Below are positions 15,896-24,142 of a DNA stretch of 64,000 nucleotides, piece after piece. Numbering within the stretch: the stretch's first letter is position 1; each line of letters begins with the position of its first letter. The DNA is taken from contig NZ_CP152412.1 of assembly GCF_038957035.1 (NCBI RefSeq), positions 3,778,501-3,842,500 on the forward strand, given 5' to 3'. The notes under the pieces are model-generated. The model saw only the letters and a list, made by a program, of their open reading frames with translations. It did not search any database and was not told where the DNA came from. Source of the DNA: Bradyrhizobium sp. B097. GTDB taxonomy: Bacteria > Pseudomonadota > Alphaproteobacteria > Rhizobiales > Xanthobacteraceae. The position numbers were made by a program, and so were the translations under genes.

Positions 15896-16369
15896 ATGCG
15901 CGGAAGTCTTGCGCTGACGATATTGGCTGCGATGACCTCGACGGCGCTGGCCGGCGGCGGTTTCGACATCGTCGTGCCCAATCGGCCTGGCGTGCCCATC
16001 ATCATCAATGGCGTCGACGCGTCCTACGCCGTGGTCGAGAGCGCGATGGGGCTGGCCCGCAACGACTCGATGGTGCCGACCGTCTATGGCGGCCGCCCGA
16101 TCGATCCCCAGCCGAATGTCGGCCATTATTATCCGAGCCTTGGCCGCATGCCGGGTTACGGCCGCCTCGAGATCGAGCCGCCGGCCAACCGCCGCCTGCC
16201 GCAACCGGCCGAGAGCTATCATGAATCGTGGTCGGCACATTCCGCACCGCTGCCGGCGCAATCCAGCGTGCCGGTCGATCCGCCGCCGGTGATCTACGCG
16301 CCGCAGTTCAACGGGCCGCGGCCGCTGCCCGGACCGGTCCCGCGGCCACCGCGTCCCCGAGGCCCCTAA
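15896..16369 (+). CDS. secreted Pro-rich hypothetical protein
   Basis: A 157-residue protein with a signal peptide (MRGSLALTILAAMTSTALAG). An N-terminal folded segment of about 60 residues (VVPNRPGVPIIINGVDASY) is followed by a long Pro/Tyr/Arg-rich tail ending in PRPPRPRGP. It is probably exported and partly disordered; no enzymatic motif is seen. It is followed at 16462 by another secreted Tyr-rich gene, so the two may form a transcription unit. Confidence 0.65.
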   Translation: MRGSLALTILAAMTSTALAGGGFDIVVPNRPGVPIIINGVDASYAVVESAMGLARNDSMVPTVYGGRPIDPQPNVGHYYPSLGRMPGYGRLEIEPPANRRLPQPAESYHESWSAHSAPLPAQSSVPVDPPPVIYAPQFNGPRPLPGPVPRPPRPRGP

Positions 16370-16391
16370 AACCAACTACCCCAAATCAACA

Positions 16392-16412
16392 GCCCCTCGC
16401 GGGGCGCCTTCA
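16392..16412 (+). terminator. weak hairpin between the two secreted-protein genes
   Basis: GCCCC-TCGC-GGGGC is followed by GCCTTC. The stem is short but GC-rich and there is no T-tract, so it may only attenuate. Confidence 0.3.
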
Positions 16413-16461
16413 TAGCCACCAAGAGCTACGCGACGAACAGAGAGACCATCAGGAGAGAGTA

Positions 16462-16893
16462 ATGCGTCAAATGATCAAAGGACTGATTGCGGCCGTGGCA
16501 GTCATGGTGACCGCGCCCGCAATGGCGTGCGGTTTCAACCCTTGCGGTGCGCCGGTTTATGCCGCGCCTGCCGTGACCTATGGCTGCGGCGGCTGCGGTG
16601 GCTACGGCTACGGCTATGGCGGTTACGGCGCGGTCGAGCGTCTGCCCGACCCGGATGCGGCCTATCCCGACGCAGCGCAGCAGTACTATTACGTCAACCA
16701 GGGACCGAGCTACACCGGCCCGGGCAATTGGGCGCCGCGCCCGTACTACCGCCAAGGCTATGGCCGCCCGTATTACGGCTATCGCCACTACGGCTACCGC
16801 CATCACTATCGGCCCTACCGTCCGCACTACGGCTATCGCTACGGCTACGCGCCGCATCGCTACGGCCATCCGGTGCTGCGCCGCTACTACTGA
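16462..16893 (+). CDS. secreted Gly/Tyr/Arg-rich low-complexity protein
   Basis: A 143-residue protein with a signal peptide (MRQMIKGLIAAVAVMVTAPA, cleaved near MA/C at 23). A Cys-containing N-terminal patch (CGFNPCG) precedes a Gly/Tyr block (GYGYGYGGYG) and a long C-terminal region of HYGYRHHYRPYRPHYGYRYG type. Four Cys in the first half could form two disulphides. The composition suggests an exported, adhesive or metal-binding protein, but the role is unknown. The GGAGAGAG ribosome-binding site and ATG 16462 are clear. Confidence 0.7.
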   Translation: MRQMIKGLIAAVAVMVTAPAMACGFNPCGAPVYAAPAVTYGCGGCGGYGYGYGGYGAVERLPDPDAAYPDAAQQYYYVNQGPSYTGPGNWAPRPYYRQGYGRPYYGYRHYGYRHHYRPYRPHYGYRYGYAPHRYGHPVLRRYY

Positions 16894-16920
16894 TCCGACG
16901 ATCGGTCGAAGAGACATCAG

Positions 16921-16951
16921 CGCCCGTTCGCGTCAAGCGAGCGGGCGTTTT
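16921..16951. terminator. bidirectional intrinsic terminator between convergent genes
   Basis: CGCCCGTTCGC and GCGAGCGGGCG pair over ten positions (16921-16931 with 16937-16947) and are followed by TTTTCGC. It serves the plus-strand gene ending at 16893 and may serve rlmB from the other side. Confidence 0.7.
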
Positions 16952-16954
16952 CGC

Positions 16955-17779
16955 TCACATCAGCCCGAGCCGGCTGGCGCCGATATAGAGCGCGAGCACA
17001 CAGGCGTTCGACACGTTGAGGCTCTTGATCTCGCCGGGCATGTCGAGGCGGGCGACGACGCGGCAGGTCTCGCGCGTCAATTGCCGCAAGCCCTTGCCTT
17101 CGGCGCCGAGCACCAGCGCGAGCGGCTGCTGCAATTGAACCTTGCCGAGATCCTCGGTGCCCTCGCTGTCGAGGCCGACGGTCTGGAAGCCGTGGTCGTT
17201 CAGTTCGTTCAGCGCACGCGCCAGATTCTGCACGGTCACCATCGGCACCAGTTCGAGCGCGCCGGAGGCGGACTTCGCCAGCACACCGGTCGCTTCCGGG
17301 CTGTGGCGGGCGGTGGTGACGATCGCCTTCACCGCAAATGCGGCGGCCGAGCGCAGGATGGCCCCGACATTGTGCGGATCGGTGATCTGGTCGAGCACCA
17401 GCACGATGCCCTCCTGCGCCAGCGTGTCGATGCCGGGCGAGGGCAGGGGATCGGCCTCCGCCAAAAGCCCCTGATGCACGGCATCGGGGGTGAGGCGCCG
17501 GTCGATGTCGCCGGGCCGGACGATCTCCGGGGTGACCCGGGTCGCGATGTTTTCGTCGGCAAGGCGCTTGGCGGCGTTCTCGGTGAGGTAAAGCTTGCGG
17601 ATCTGGCGGTCCGGGTTGGCAAGCGCGGCCGCCACCGTGTGCCAGCCATACAGAATCACCGGTCCGTCGGAACCGGATTCGCGCTCCCGCCGGGCCGGCG
17701 GGCGGCCGAATTTCGGCCCTTTTTGGAAGGGTTTACCGCCCTTGCCTCGGAAATTGGGTTTGCGGTCGCGGTCGCTCAT
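16955..17779 (-). CDS. rlmB: 23S rRNA (guanosine-2'-O)-methyltransferase RlmB
   Basis: A 274-residue SPOUT (TrmH/SpoU) methyltransferase. A basic N-terminal tail (about 1-40) precedes the L30e-like substrate domain, which starts at VILYGWHTVAAALANP. The knotted catalytic domain has motif 1 DQITDPHNVGAILRSA (about 129-144), motif 2 LALVLGAEGKGLR, and motif 3 IKSLNVSNACVLAL. These are the SAM-binding residues of RlmB, which methylates G2251 in the peptidyl-transferase loop. The neighbouring tRNA-Tyr is divergently arranged. Length and motifs agree with RlmB rather than TrmH. Confidence 0.92.
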   Translation of the reverse strand: MSDRDRKPNFRGKGGKPFQKGPKFGRPPARRERESGSDGPVILYGWHTVAAALANPDRQIRKLYLTENAAKRLADENIATRVTPEIVRPGDIDRRLTPDAVHQGLLAEADPLPSPGIDTLAQEGIVLVLDQITDPHNVGAILRSAAAFAVKAIVTTARHSPEATGVLAKSASGALELVPMVTVQNLARALNELNDHGFQTVGLDSEGTEDLGKVQLQQPLALVLGAEGKGLRQLTRETCRVVARLDMPGEIKSLNVSNACVLALYIGASRLGLM

Positions 17780-17972
17780 GTGAGGCTTGTGTCACGGGTG
17801 TCGCAGAATGGCAATTTAACCGGCAAATTGCGCGCCGGCTTGGTTGACTTTGGGGACCGCCTTCGCCCATAAACGCGCCCGACCGCGCACCCGTTTCGGG
17901 GCGTCCGGTTATCAGCGTCATTTCGATGACCGGTCCGCCGCCACTCGCGCGGCCGGTTTGATGCTGTTGGAC

Positions 17973-18058
17973 GGGGGAGTGTCCCGAGTGGCAAAGGGAG
18001 CTGACTGTAAATCAGCCGCCTCATGGCTTCGCAGGTTCGAGTCCTGCCTCCCCCACCA
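17973..18058 (+). tRNA. tRNA-Tyr (anticodon GTA)
   Basis: An 86-nt class II tRNA. The acceptor stem is GGGGGAG/CTCCCCC with encoded CCA; the anticodon stem is GCTGA/TCAGC with loop CTGTAAA, giving GTA. The extra arm is long, as expected for Tyr, and the T-arm GCAGG-TTCGAGT-CCTGC is intact. Confidence 0.95.
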
Positions 18059-18064
18059 CGCTTC

Positions 18065-18111
18065 GCCCTGACGGGCTACGCGTGGCGCAGCCACGCCTGG
18101 CCCGTCAGGGC
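18065..18111. repeat. strong palindrome just after tRNA-Tyr
   Basis: Nested inverted repeats: GCCCTGACGGGC (18065) against GCCCGTCAGGGC (ending 18111), and inside them CGTGGC/GCCACG. The element sits seven nt past the tRNA, has no T-tract, and may be a processing or dispersed repeat element. Confidence 0.65.
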
Positions 18112-18252
18112 AAAGCGTGTCCGGCGTAGCTTGAGCGCGAGCGAAAGCGAAGACGGACTGGCCAAGGGCCTCGCTTCCACGAACTTCAACTCGACACGTT
18201 CCTCCCATTTCGCTGGGCATGCCGACAAGGCGTCTCGCGCTGCCACCACGAC

Positions 18253-19128
18253 TCACCCACGCAAACCGCGCCGCAGCAGTTTGGCGAAATCCTGCGCCAT
18301 CTGCGACTGCGCTTCGTGCGTCGGGGAGAGGATCGCGATCTGGTACTGGATCTTCGGCTTGAACGGGCGGATGGCGAGGCCCTCGGTGAAGGGCTTGCTC
18401 ACCACCGGATCGACGATGCCGACGCCGCGGCCCTCGGCGACGAGCTGGCACGCGGTCGAGAAGAACTCGGTTTCCGCCACCACGTTCCAGCGCGCGCCAT
18501 ATTCGGAGAAGGCGGATGCCAGCTGCTGGTAGATCGGGTCGCCGCGAAACAGCGTCACGAAGGGGACGCCGTCGAGGTCATCAGGGGTGATCTGCTTGAG
18601 CTTCGCCAGCGGATGCGCATGCGGCAGCATGCACACGCACTCATACGAGAACACTTCCATGTGCGAGGTCGGATAATCCAGCGGCAGCTCGGCGACCGCG
18701 AGATCGAATTGCTGCGTCGAGATCAGCTCGCGGACGGTCGCCGAATTGCGCGTGATGATCTTGATCTGCAGTTCGGGCTTGTCCCTGGCGAACTGCGACA
18801 GCAGGCGCGGCAGCAGGCTGATCGAAATGCTCGGATAGGCTGCGATCGCGAGGTGACCGCGCCGCCCGGACCTGATCTCGGCCGCAACGCGCGACGCGTT
18901 CTCGGCGGCTTCGAGGGCGCGCGCCGCCTCGACATAGAACAGCTTGGCTTCCGGGGTCGGTTGCAGGCGGCCGCCGCGGCGCAGGAAGAGATTGAGGCCG
19001 GTCTCGTGCTCGAGGCCCGCGATCATCGTGCTGATGCCGGGCTGCGACATGCCGAGCAGCTCGGCCGCCCGGGTCATGGTGCCGTGGAGCATCAGGGCGC
19101 GGAAGCATTCGAGCTGTCTGAGGCGCAT
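18253..19128 (-). CDS. LysR-family transcriptional regulator
   Basis: A 291-residue LysR regulator. The N-terminal winged HTH (about 1-62) has FRALMLHGTMTRAAELLGMS, and recognition helix QPGISTMIAGLE. The C-terminal effector domain starts near residue 92 with GHLAIAAYPSISISLLPRLL. It is divergent from the DUF1989 gene at 19231 with 102 nt between, the standard arrangement for a LysR controlling that neighbour and itself. The effector is unknown. Confidence 0.9.
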   Translation of the reverse strand: MRLRQLECFRALMLHGTMTRAAELLGMSQPGISTMIAGLEHETGLNLFLRRGGRLQPTPEAKLFYVEAARALEAAENASRVAAEIRSGRRGHLAIAAYPSISISLLPRLLSQFARDKPELQIKIITRNSATVRELISTQQFDLAVAELPLDYPTSHMEVFSYECVCMLPHAHPLAKLKQITPDDLDGVPFVTLFRGDPIYQQLASAFSEYGARWNVVAETEFFSTACQLVAEGRGVGIVDPVVSKPFTEGLAIRPFKPKIQYQIAILSPTHEAQSQMAQDFAKLLRRGLRG

Positions 19129-19160
19129 GCGCGACTATACGAATCTGCTATAATGGACAC

Positions 19161-19179
19161 AATTAATATTATTAGAATT
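19161..19179. promoter_or_regulatory. AT-rich dyad in the LysR/DUF1989 divergent promoter
   Basis: AATT-N11-AATT around a central TAATATTA palindrome lies between the two divergent starts. It fits the T-N11-A LysR box pattern. A TATAAT sequence lies just to the left (19149-19154). Assignment is by eye only. Confidence 0.35.
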
Positions 19180-19230
19180 GCATGGCGAGCGGTGCTCCAA
19201 TGGCGCAACGAGCCATTGAGGAGGCACCAA

Positions 19231-19842
19231 ATGAACGCAGCAACCATCGATCTGACCCGCGCCCGTCTGATCCCGGCCCGCAACGGCGTGGCGGCTCGCC
19301 TCGATGCGGGAGAGACGGTCATGGTCGTCAACACGCATGGCAAGCAGGTGGTCGACACCTGGGCCTTCAATGCCCGCGACACCGGCGAGTTCATGTCGAT
19401 GGAGCACAGCCGTGCCTCGATGCTGCGGCTCATTCCCCGCGTGGGCGACACGCTGACCACCAACCGGCGCCGCGCGATCCTCACTTTCGTCGCCGACACA
19501 ACGCCGGGGATCCACGACACCTTGATCGCGGCCTGCGACATTCACCGCTATCGTCAGCTCGGTGCCGTCGGCCATCACGATAATTGCACGCAGAATCTGG
19601 CGCACGCGCTCGAGGCGGTCGGTCTGTCGGCTGCCGTGACGCCGGCGCCGCTCAATCTGTTCATGAATGTCCCCGTCACCGACAATGGACAATTGGACTT
19701 CAAGTCGCCCGTCAGCGAGGCCGGCCAGTATGTCGCGCTGCGTGCGGAGATGGATCTGGTCATCGTGTTCTCGGCCTGTCCGCAGGACATGGTGCCGGTG
19801 AACGACATGCGGCCGACCGACGCTCACTTCCTCATCGCCTGA
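19231..19842 (+). CDS. DUF1989 (urea carboxylase-associated) family protein
   Basis: A 203-residue, single-domain DUF1989 protein. Characteristic segments are GKQVVDTWAFNARD (about 48-61), the metal-ligand-like HHDNCTQNL near residue 114, NLFMNVPV, and CPQDMVPVND at the C-terminus. Members are found beside urea carboxylase and allophanate hydrolase genes and act on small nitrogen compounds, but no reaction is established for most. Here there is no urea carboxylase next door. ATG 19231 has a GAGGAGG site; the frame upstream (from 18316) is antisense shadow. Confidence 0.8.
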   Translation: MNAATIDLTRARLIPARNGVAARLDAGETVMVVNTHGKQVVDTWAFNARDTGEFMSMEHSRASMLRLIPRVGDTLTTNRRRAILTFVADTTPGIHDTLIAACDIHRYRQLGAVGHHDNCTQNLAHALEAVGLSAAVTPAPLNLFMNVPVTDNGQLDFKSPVSEAGQYVALRAEMDLVIVFSACPQDMVPVNDMRPTDAHFLIA

Positions 19843-19866
19843 TACTGTCAGCGCGGAGAACCGATC

Positions 19867-20796
19867 ATGCGCAAGCTGCCGCCGCTCAATGCCGTCCGTG
19901 CGTTCGAAGCCGCCGCGCGCCATGAGAGCTTCACCGCCGCCGCCAATGAGCTCTGTGTCACGGTGACGGCGATCAGCCATCAGGTCCGGCAACTCGAAGC
20001 AATCCTGGGCCACAAGCTGTTCGAACGCTCCGGCCGCGCGGTCGTGCTGACCGCGGAGGGCCATGCGGTGTTCCCCATGCTGCGCGATGGCTTCGATCGC
20101 ATGGCGAGCGCCTTTGCCGCGATCAGGCCGCCGGCCGATGGCGATGCGGTCACGGTATCGACCACGCGCGCCTTCGCCGAGCGCTGGCTGATGCCGCGGC
20201 TCGCGCGCTTCAACGCGGCGTTTCCTCACCTCGTCGTCCACATCGATGCGACCGAAGAGGTGCGAACGCCGGGCGCAGACGGCGTCGATCTGGCCATCCG
20301 CTACGGACGCGCCGACCGCGCCGGCGAGACATCGGTGCTGTTCAGCGATCGCTATATTGCCGTGGCAGCGAGCGCGATCTGTCCGCCCGGTGTCCGTCCT
20401 GGCATCGACGACGTCCGTTCGTGCCCGCTGCTGGCCTATCGCTGGAAGAACGCCACGCTGGATTCGCCGGCGTGGTCGGCCTGGCTCGCGGGGGCCGATC
20501 ATGATCCCGGCCGGGACTTCCGTATCTCCTGGTACAGCGAGGAGCCGCTGGCCTTGCACGCCGCCGAGCGTGGGCTCGGGCCGCTGTTGTGCAGCGATGC
20601 GCTGGTGGACGAGCAATTGCGTCAGGGCACGCTGCGCCGGCTCGATGGTCCCGCGCTTGCGGGCTTTGCCTATCGCCTCGTCGACGCGCCAAGCGCTGCC
20701 CGGCGCAAATCAGTGACGGCGTTCATCGACTGGTTGCGGGCAGAGGCGGCCACCTTTCGTGCAACTCCCGAACAGGTCATGACACGGGCTGCGTGA
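19867..20796 (+). CDS. LysR-family regulator, GcvA-like
   Basis: A 309-residue protein. The HTH region LPPLNAVRAFEAAARHESFT, then TAISHQVRQLE, is the GcvA type. The substrate domain follows from about residue 92 (DAVTVSTTRAFAERWLMPRL). It is 24 nt downstream of the DUF1989 gene and probably co-transcribed with it. Its 3' end overlaps the convergent deacetylase gene by 20 nt. Likely targets are its own neighbours, but no operator can be named. Confidence 0.88.
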   Translation: MRKLPPLNAVRAFEAAARHESFTAAANELCVTVTAISHQVRQLEAILGHKLFERSGRAVVLTAEGHAVFPMLRDGFDRMASAFAAIRPPADGDAVTVSTTRAFAERWLMPRLARFNAAFPHLVVHIDATEEVRTPGADGVDLAIRYGRADRAGETSVLFSDRYIAVAASAICPPGVRPGIDDVRSCPLLAYRWKNATLDSPAWSAWLAGADHDPGRDFRISWYSEEPLALHAAERGLGPLLCSDALVDEQLRQGTLRRLDGPALAGFAYRLVDAPSAARRKSVTAFIDWLRAEAATFRATPEQVMTRAA

Positions 20797-21661
20797 AGTA
20801 GGGCAGGGTCTCGACGCGGACCTGATACGTGCCTGCCTTGACCAGGCCGTCGAGATGCGCGGCGATGTCCTCGAGCGATGCGAACCAGACCTTGCGCTCG
20901 GCGACGATCTGCTCGAGCCAGCGCTCCACGACGCGCCAGCGGGCAAGCCGGCCGGTCAGGAACGGATGCCAGATCCCCATCCAGAATCCGCCGGCCTCAT
21001 AGGCTGCTTCGAACTCCTCGAACGAGGCGGCAAGGCCCTCGCTCGGCGATTTGACCGGCATCATGTAGCCGATCTCCGCGTAATGGGCGAAGGGCGGCCA
21101 ATCGTCCGATCCCCAGTGCGGCGGCATCTCGTAGAGCGATCCGCGCGCGGTGCGCATCTGGTACGGGATGTCGTCGGCCATCAGCGACGAATCGTAGACA
21201 AAGCCGTGCTCGATCAGGAGATCGATCGTGGTCTGGTTGGCGTTGTAGACCGGCGCGCGGTAGCCGCGCGGCTTGCGCCCGGTCATCGCGATATGAATGC
21301 CGAGCGCGCGTTCGAAGGCCTCGCGCTGCTCCGCCGAGGAAATCTCCGTCGGATCCTCATGGATGTAGCCGTGATGGCCGATCTCGTGGCCCGCCTTAAG
21401 GATCGCCTCCACCGCATCCGGATAGCGCTGCATGGTCCAGGCCGGCATGAAGAACGACTGCTTCAAGCCGAGGCGGCGATAGGTCTCAAGAATGCGCGGC
21501 ACGCCGACGGTCGGCCCGTAGCGTCCCATCGTGATCGGATAGAGCCGGTCGAACGAATCCTTCGGCCGGGCGATGTGAATGAGACTGTCGGCGTCGACGT
21601 CGAACGTGATCGCACAGGCGCAACGCGCACCGTTCGGCCAGGGGATGGGATTGCGGATCAT
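20777..21661 (-). CDS. polysaccharide-deacetylase (NodB-fold) family protein
   Basis: A 294-residue CE4/NodB-fold protein. The catalytic base Asp and metal Asp are in ITFDVDAD (about 18-25). The metal-binding HxxxH lies in GHEIGHHGYIHEDP (residues 91-104), and RGYRAPVYNAN gives the next motif. The absence of a signal peptide and the length suggest a cytoplasmic enzyme on a small amide or imide, as for PuuE-type allantoinases, rather than cell-wall chitin. The start is ATG 21661. It is on the minus strand behind azoR, with 36 nt between. Confidence 0.82.
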   Translation of the reverse strand: MIRNPIPWPNGARCACAITFDVDADSLIHIARPKDSFDRLYPITMGRYGPTVGVPRILETYRRLGLKQSFFMPAWTMQRYPDAVEAILKAGHEIGHHGYIHEDPTEISSAEQREAFERALGIHIAMTGRKPRGYRAPVYNANQTTIDLLIEHGFVYDSSLMADDIPYQMRTARGSLYEMPPHWGSDDWPPFAHYAEIGYMMPVKSPSEGLAASFEEFEAAYEAGGFWMGIWHPFLTGRLARWRVVERWLEQIVAERKVWFASLEDIAAHLDGLVKAGTYQVRVETLPYFTQPVS

Positions 21662-21697
21662 CGGATCATCCTCGTGCAGCCGGCGGACAGCGGCGCA

Positions 21698-22369
21698 TCA
21701 TTCCGCGGCCACATTAACAGGCTCGTCGATTCCAAGACACTGCCGGACCAGCACCGGAATCGCGGCGAAGGCGTCGGCGAGCGAGCGCCGGTAGCGCTCA
21801 TCGTTGAACTCCTGGTAGTCGACCGCGATCAGATGGCTCTCCTGGACCCCGAGATAGTGCGCGCAGGTGAAGATGTGGGTCTCCAGATGGTTCATGGTTT
21901 CCCGCACCCCGCCGGGGCCGAAGCCGAATTCGCCGCGCGAACTCAGCACCACCAGCGTCTTGCCGCGCATGATCGGCTCGAGCGGAAAGTCGCCGCGCGC
22001 GAGATCGAAGCTGAAGGTCTTGTCGATGCGGATCACCTTGTCGAACCATGACTTCAAGGCAGCCGGCATGCCGTAATTGTGCATCGGTGCGCCGATCACG
22101 ATCACGTTGGCGCGTTCAAGCTCGTCGATCAGCACATCGGAGAGACGAAGCTCGTCGTGCTGCTCCGCCGTGCGGTCACCGGGCGCGGTGAAGGCGGCGG
22201 CCACCCACGCCTCCGTGATGAGCGGCGGCGGGTTGCGGCCGACGTCGCGCGCGATGATCGTGGCGCCGGGCTCATGCGTCAGCCAGTGCTCGACAAACGA
22301 GTTGGAGAGTTTCCGGCTGACCGAACGGTCGCCGCGCGGGCTGGCATCGATATGCAGAAGTGTCGTCAT
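21698..22369 (-). CDS. azoR: FMN-dependent NADH-azoreductase / quinone reductase
   Basis: A 223-residue flavodoxin-fold protein. LLHIDASPRGDRSVSRKLS (residues 4-22) binds the FMN phosphate. IVIGAPMHNYGMPAALKSWF contains the isoalloxazine-contacting loop, and SSRGEFGFGPGG follows. The family reduces quinones and azo dyes with NADH and protects against quinone stress. It may be co-transcribed with the deacetylase downstream, since both are on the minus strand with 36 nt between. Confidence 0.88.
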   Translation of the reverse strand: MTTLLHIDASPRGDRSVSRKLSNSFVEHWLTHEPGATIIARDVGRNPPPLITEAWVAAAFTAPGDRTAEQHDELRLSDVLIDELERANVIVIGAPMHNYGMPAALKSWFDKVIRIDKTFSFDLARGDFPLEPIMRGKTLVVLSSRGEFGFGPGGVRETMNHLETHIFTCAHYLGVQESHLIAVDYQEFNDERYRRSLADAFAAIPVLVRQCLGIDEPVNVAAE

Positions 22370-22665
22370 CCCTGGCCTCGGCTGATTGGGGGCAATGCGT
22401 CGGCTTCACAATGACCGAGTGCCAGGGGCGGCGTGATTGACGAATCCGACAGCTGGGTTGAGAAAATCTCAACAGTGAAGCAGCGCGCCACGGTGACGCG
22501 GTGTGCGAGCCTGATTGCGGCGCGATCTTTCGCTGTTCAGCAGACAAACTTCACTCTCGACGTCGTCTCAACCCGGCTTGAGGATTTCTCATTATCGCCT
22601 TAACGCTGCCTGCTGCTCAGATGCCCCATCCGGCCCGAACCAATGCGCCGGACAACGGGGGAAAC

Positions 22666-24120
22666 ATGTTGCTCAAGCAGACACAGCTTCCGGCGCAGGA
22701 TGAGGCCGGCTTCGATGCCCACGGAATTGAACCGGTGCCGGCGGCGCACCGCACTTCGTCATCGTTCGATCAGTTCTGGATCTGGACCGGCGCGAACATC
22801 GCGCCGATCAACTGGGTGCTCGGCGCGCTCGGCATCCAGCTCGGCCTGAGCCTGCTGCAAACGCTTGCCGTCATCGTCGTCGGCAACCTGTTCGGCGCGG
22901 CGCTGTTTGCCGCCTTCTGCCTGATGGGACATCGCACCGGCGTGCCGCAGATGGTGCTGGGCCGGCTGGCGTTCGGCCGCCGCGGCGCCTATCTGCCGGC
23001 GCTGGCGCAAGTGCTGATGCCGATGGGGTGGGTCGCGATCAATACCTGGATCGTGCTCGACCTCTGCATGGCAGCGCTCGAGCGGATGGGGATTGGCGCC
23101 GGTGTTGAGCTCAAATACGCGATCGCGGTGCTGGTGATGGTATTCCAGATCGGCATCGCGGCCTGGGGCTTCAATGCCATCAAGGTGTTCGAGCGCTACA
23201 CCATGCCGTTCATCCTGCTGATCATGGCGGTCATGACCGCGCTCGCTTTCCTGCGCGTCGATATCAAGTGGCAGTCCGCGACCGTGACCGGCATGCCGGC
23301 CTTCGCCGCGGCGACGCAACTGATGACGGCGATCGGCATCGGCTGGGGCATTTCGTGGCTCACCTATGCGTCCGACTATACGCGCTTCACCAGGCCCTCG
23401 CTCAATGCCGCCAGTGTGTTCCGGGCGACATTCCTCGGCATGTTCCTGCCGACCGTCTGGCTCGCCTTCCTCGGTGCGGCCATTGCGTCCGCCGGCGCCG
23501 GTTCCGATCCGTCGAAGCTGATCATCGCAGCTTTTGGTGCGATGGCGCTGCCGGTGCTGCTGGTGCTGCTCCATGGACCGATCGCGACCAACATCGTCGT
23601 GATCTATTCGGCGGCGCTGTCGTCGCTCGCGCTCGATCTGCGGCGGCCGCGCTGGGTGATCTCGGTGCTGTCCGGCCTGATCGCCTCCGCGATCCTGTAC
23701 GCCTTCCTGCAATCGGGCGATTTTGCCCATGCCTTCGACAATTTCATGGTCGCCCTGATCGTCTGGATCAGCCCATGGGCGGGCGTGACGCTCGCCGACT
23801 TCTACCTGGTACGACGCGGCCGCATCGACGTCGCCTCGCTCTACGAGGAACCGGGGCGGGATCGTGATTTCAACTGGGCCGGGCTGATCGCCTTTGCTGC
23901 CGGCTTCGTGGCGGCGTGGGCCTTCCAGATGGGCACGATCAAGGCCATGCAGGGTCCGCTGGCGATGGCGACCGGCGGGGTTGACCTGTCGTGGCTCACC
24001 GGCATCGGCGTTGCGACGGCGAGCTACCTTGCGCTGCATCGGCGGTTTGGACGCCCGCTGGCGCGGAGCGTCCCGTCGCCGGCCGCGGCGTCGATCGAAC
24101 CCGCGCCCACATCGACCTGA
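22666..24120 (+). CDS. NCS1-family cytosine/purine/allantoin-type permease
   Basis: A 484-residue protein with about 12 membrane helices. The first is preceded by SSSFDQFWIWTGANIAPINW, and GVPQMVLGRLAFGRRGAYLP is the conserved loop of NCS1 (nucleobase:cation symporter-1) transporters. Helices are spread evenly from about residue 40 to 465. Substrates of the family are cytosine, purines, hydantoins, allantoin or thiamine. Neighbouring LysR, deacetylase and amidohydrolase genes suit a nitrogen heterocycle, but which one is unknown. ATG 22666 has a GGGGGAA site; the longer frame from 22621 adds 15 residues. Confidence 0.88.
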   Translation: MLLKQTQLPAQDEAGFDAHGIEPVPAAHRTSSSFDQFWIWTGANIAPINWVLGALGIQLGLSLLQTLAVIVVGNLFGAALFAAFCLMGHRTGVPQMVLGRLAFGRRGAYLPALAQVLMPMGWVAINTWIVLDLCMAALERMGIGAGVELKYAIAVLVMVFQIGIAAWGFNAIKVFERYTMPFILLIMAVMTALAFLRVDIKWQSATVTGMPAFAAATQLMTAIGIGWGISWLTYASDYTRFTRPSLNAASVFRATFLGMFLPTVWLAFLGAAIASAGAGSDPSKLIIAAFGAMALPVLLVLLHGPIATNIVVIYSAALSSLALDLRRPRWVISVLSGLIASAILYAFLQSGDFAHAFDNFMVALIVWISPWAGVTLADFYLVRRGRIDVASLYEEPGRDRDFNWAGLIAFAAGFVAAWAFQMGTIKAMQGPLAMATGGVDLSWLTGIGVATASYLALHRRFGRPLARSVPSPAAASIEPAPTST

Positions 24121-24142
24121 CAGGGGCACGCCTTGCGCCTGT

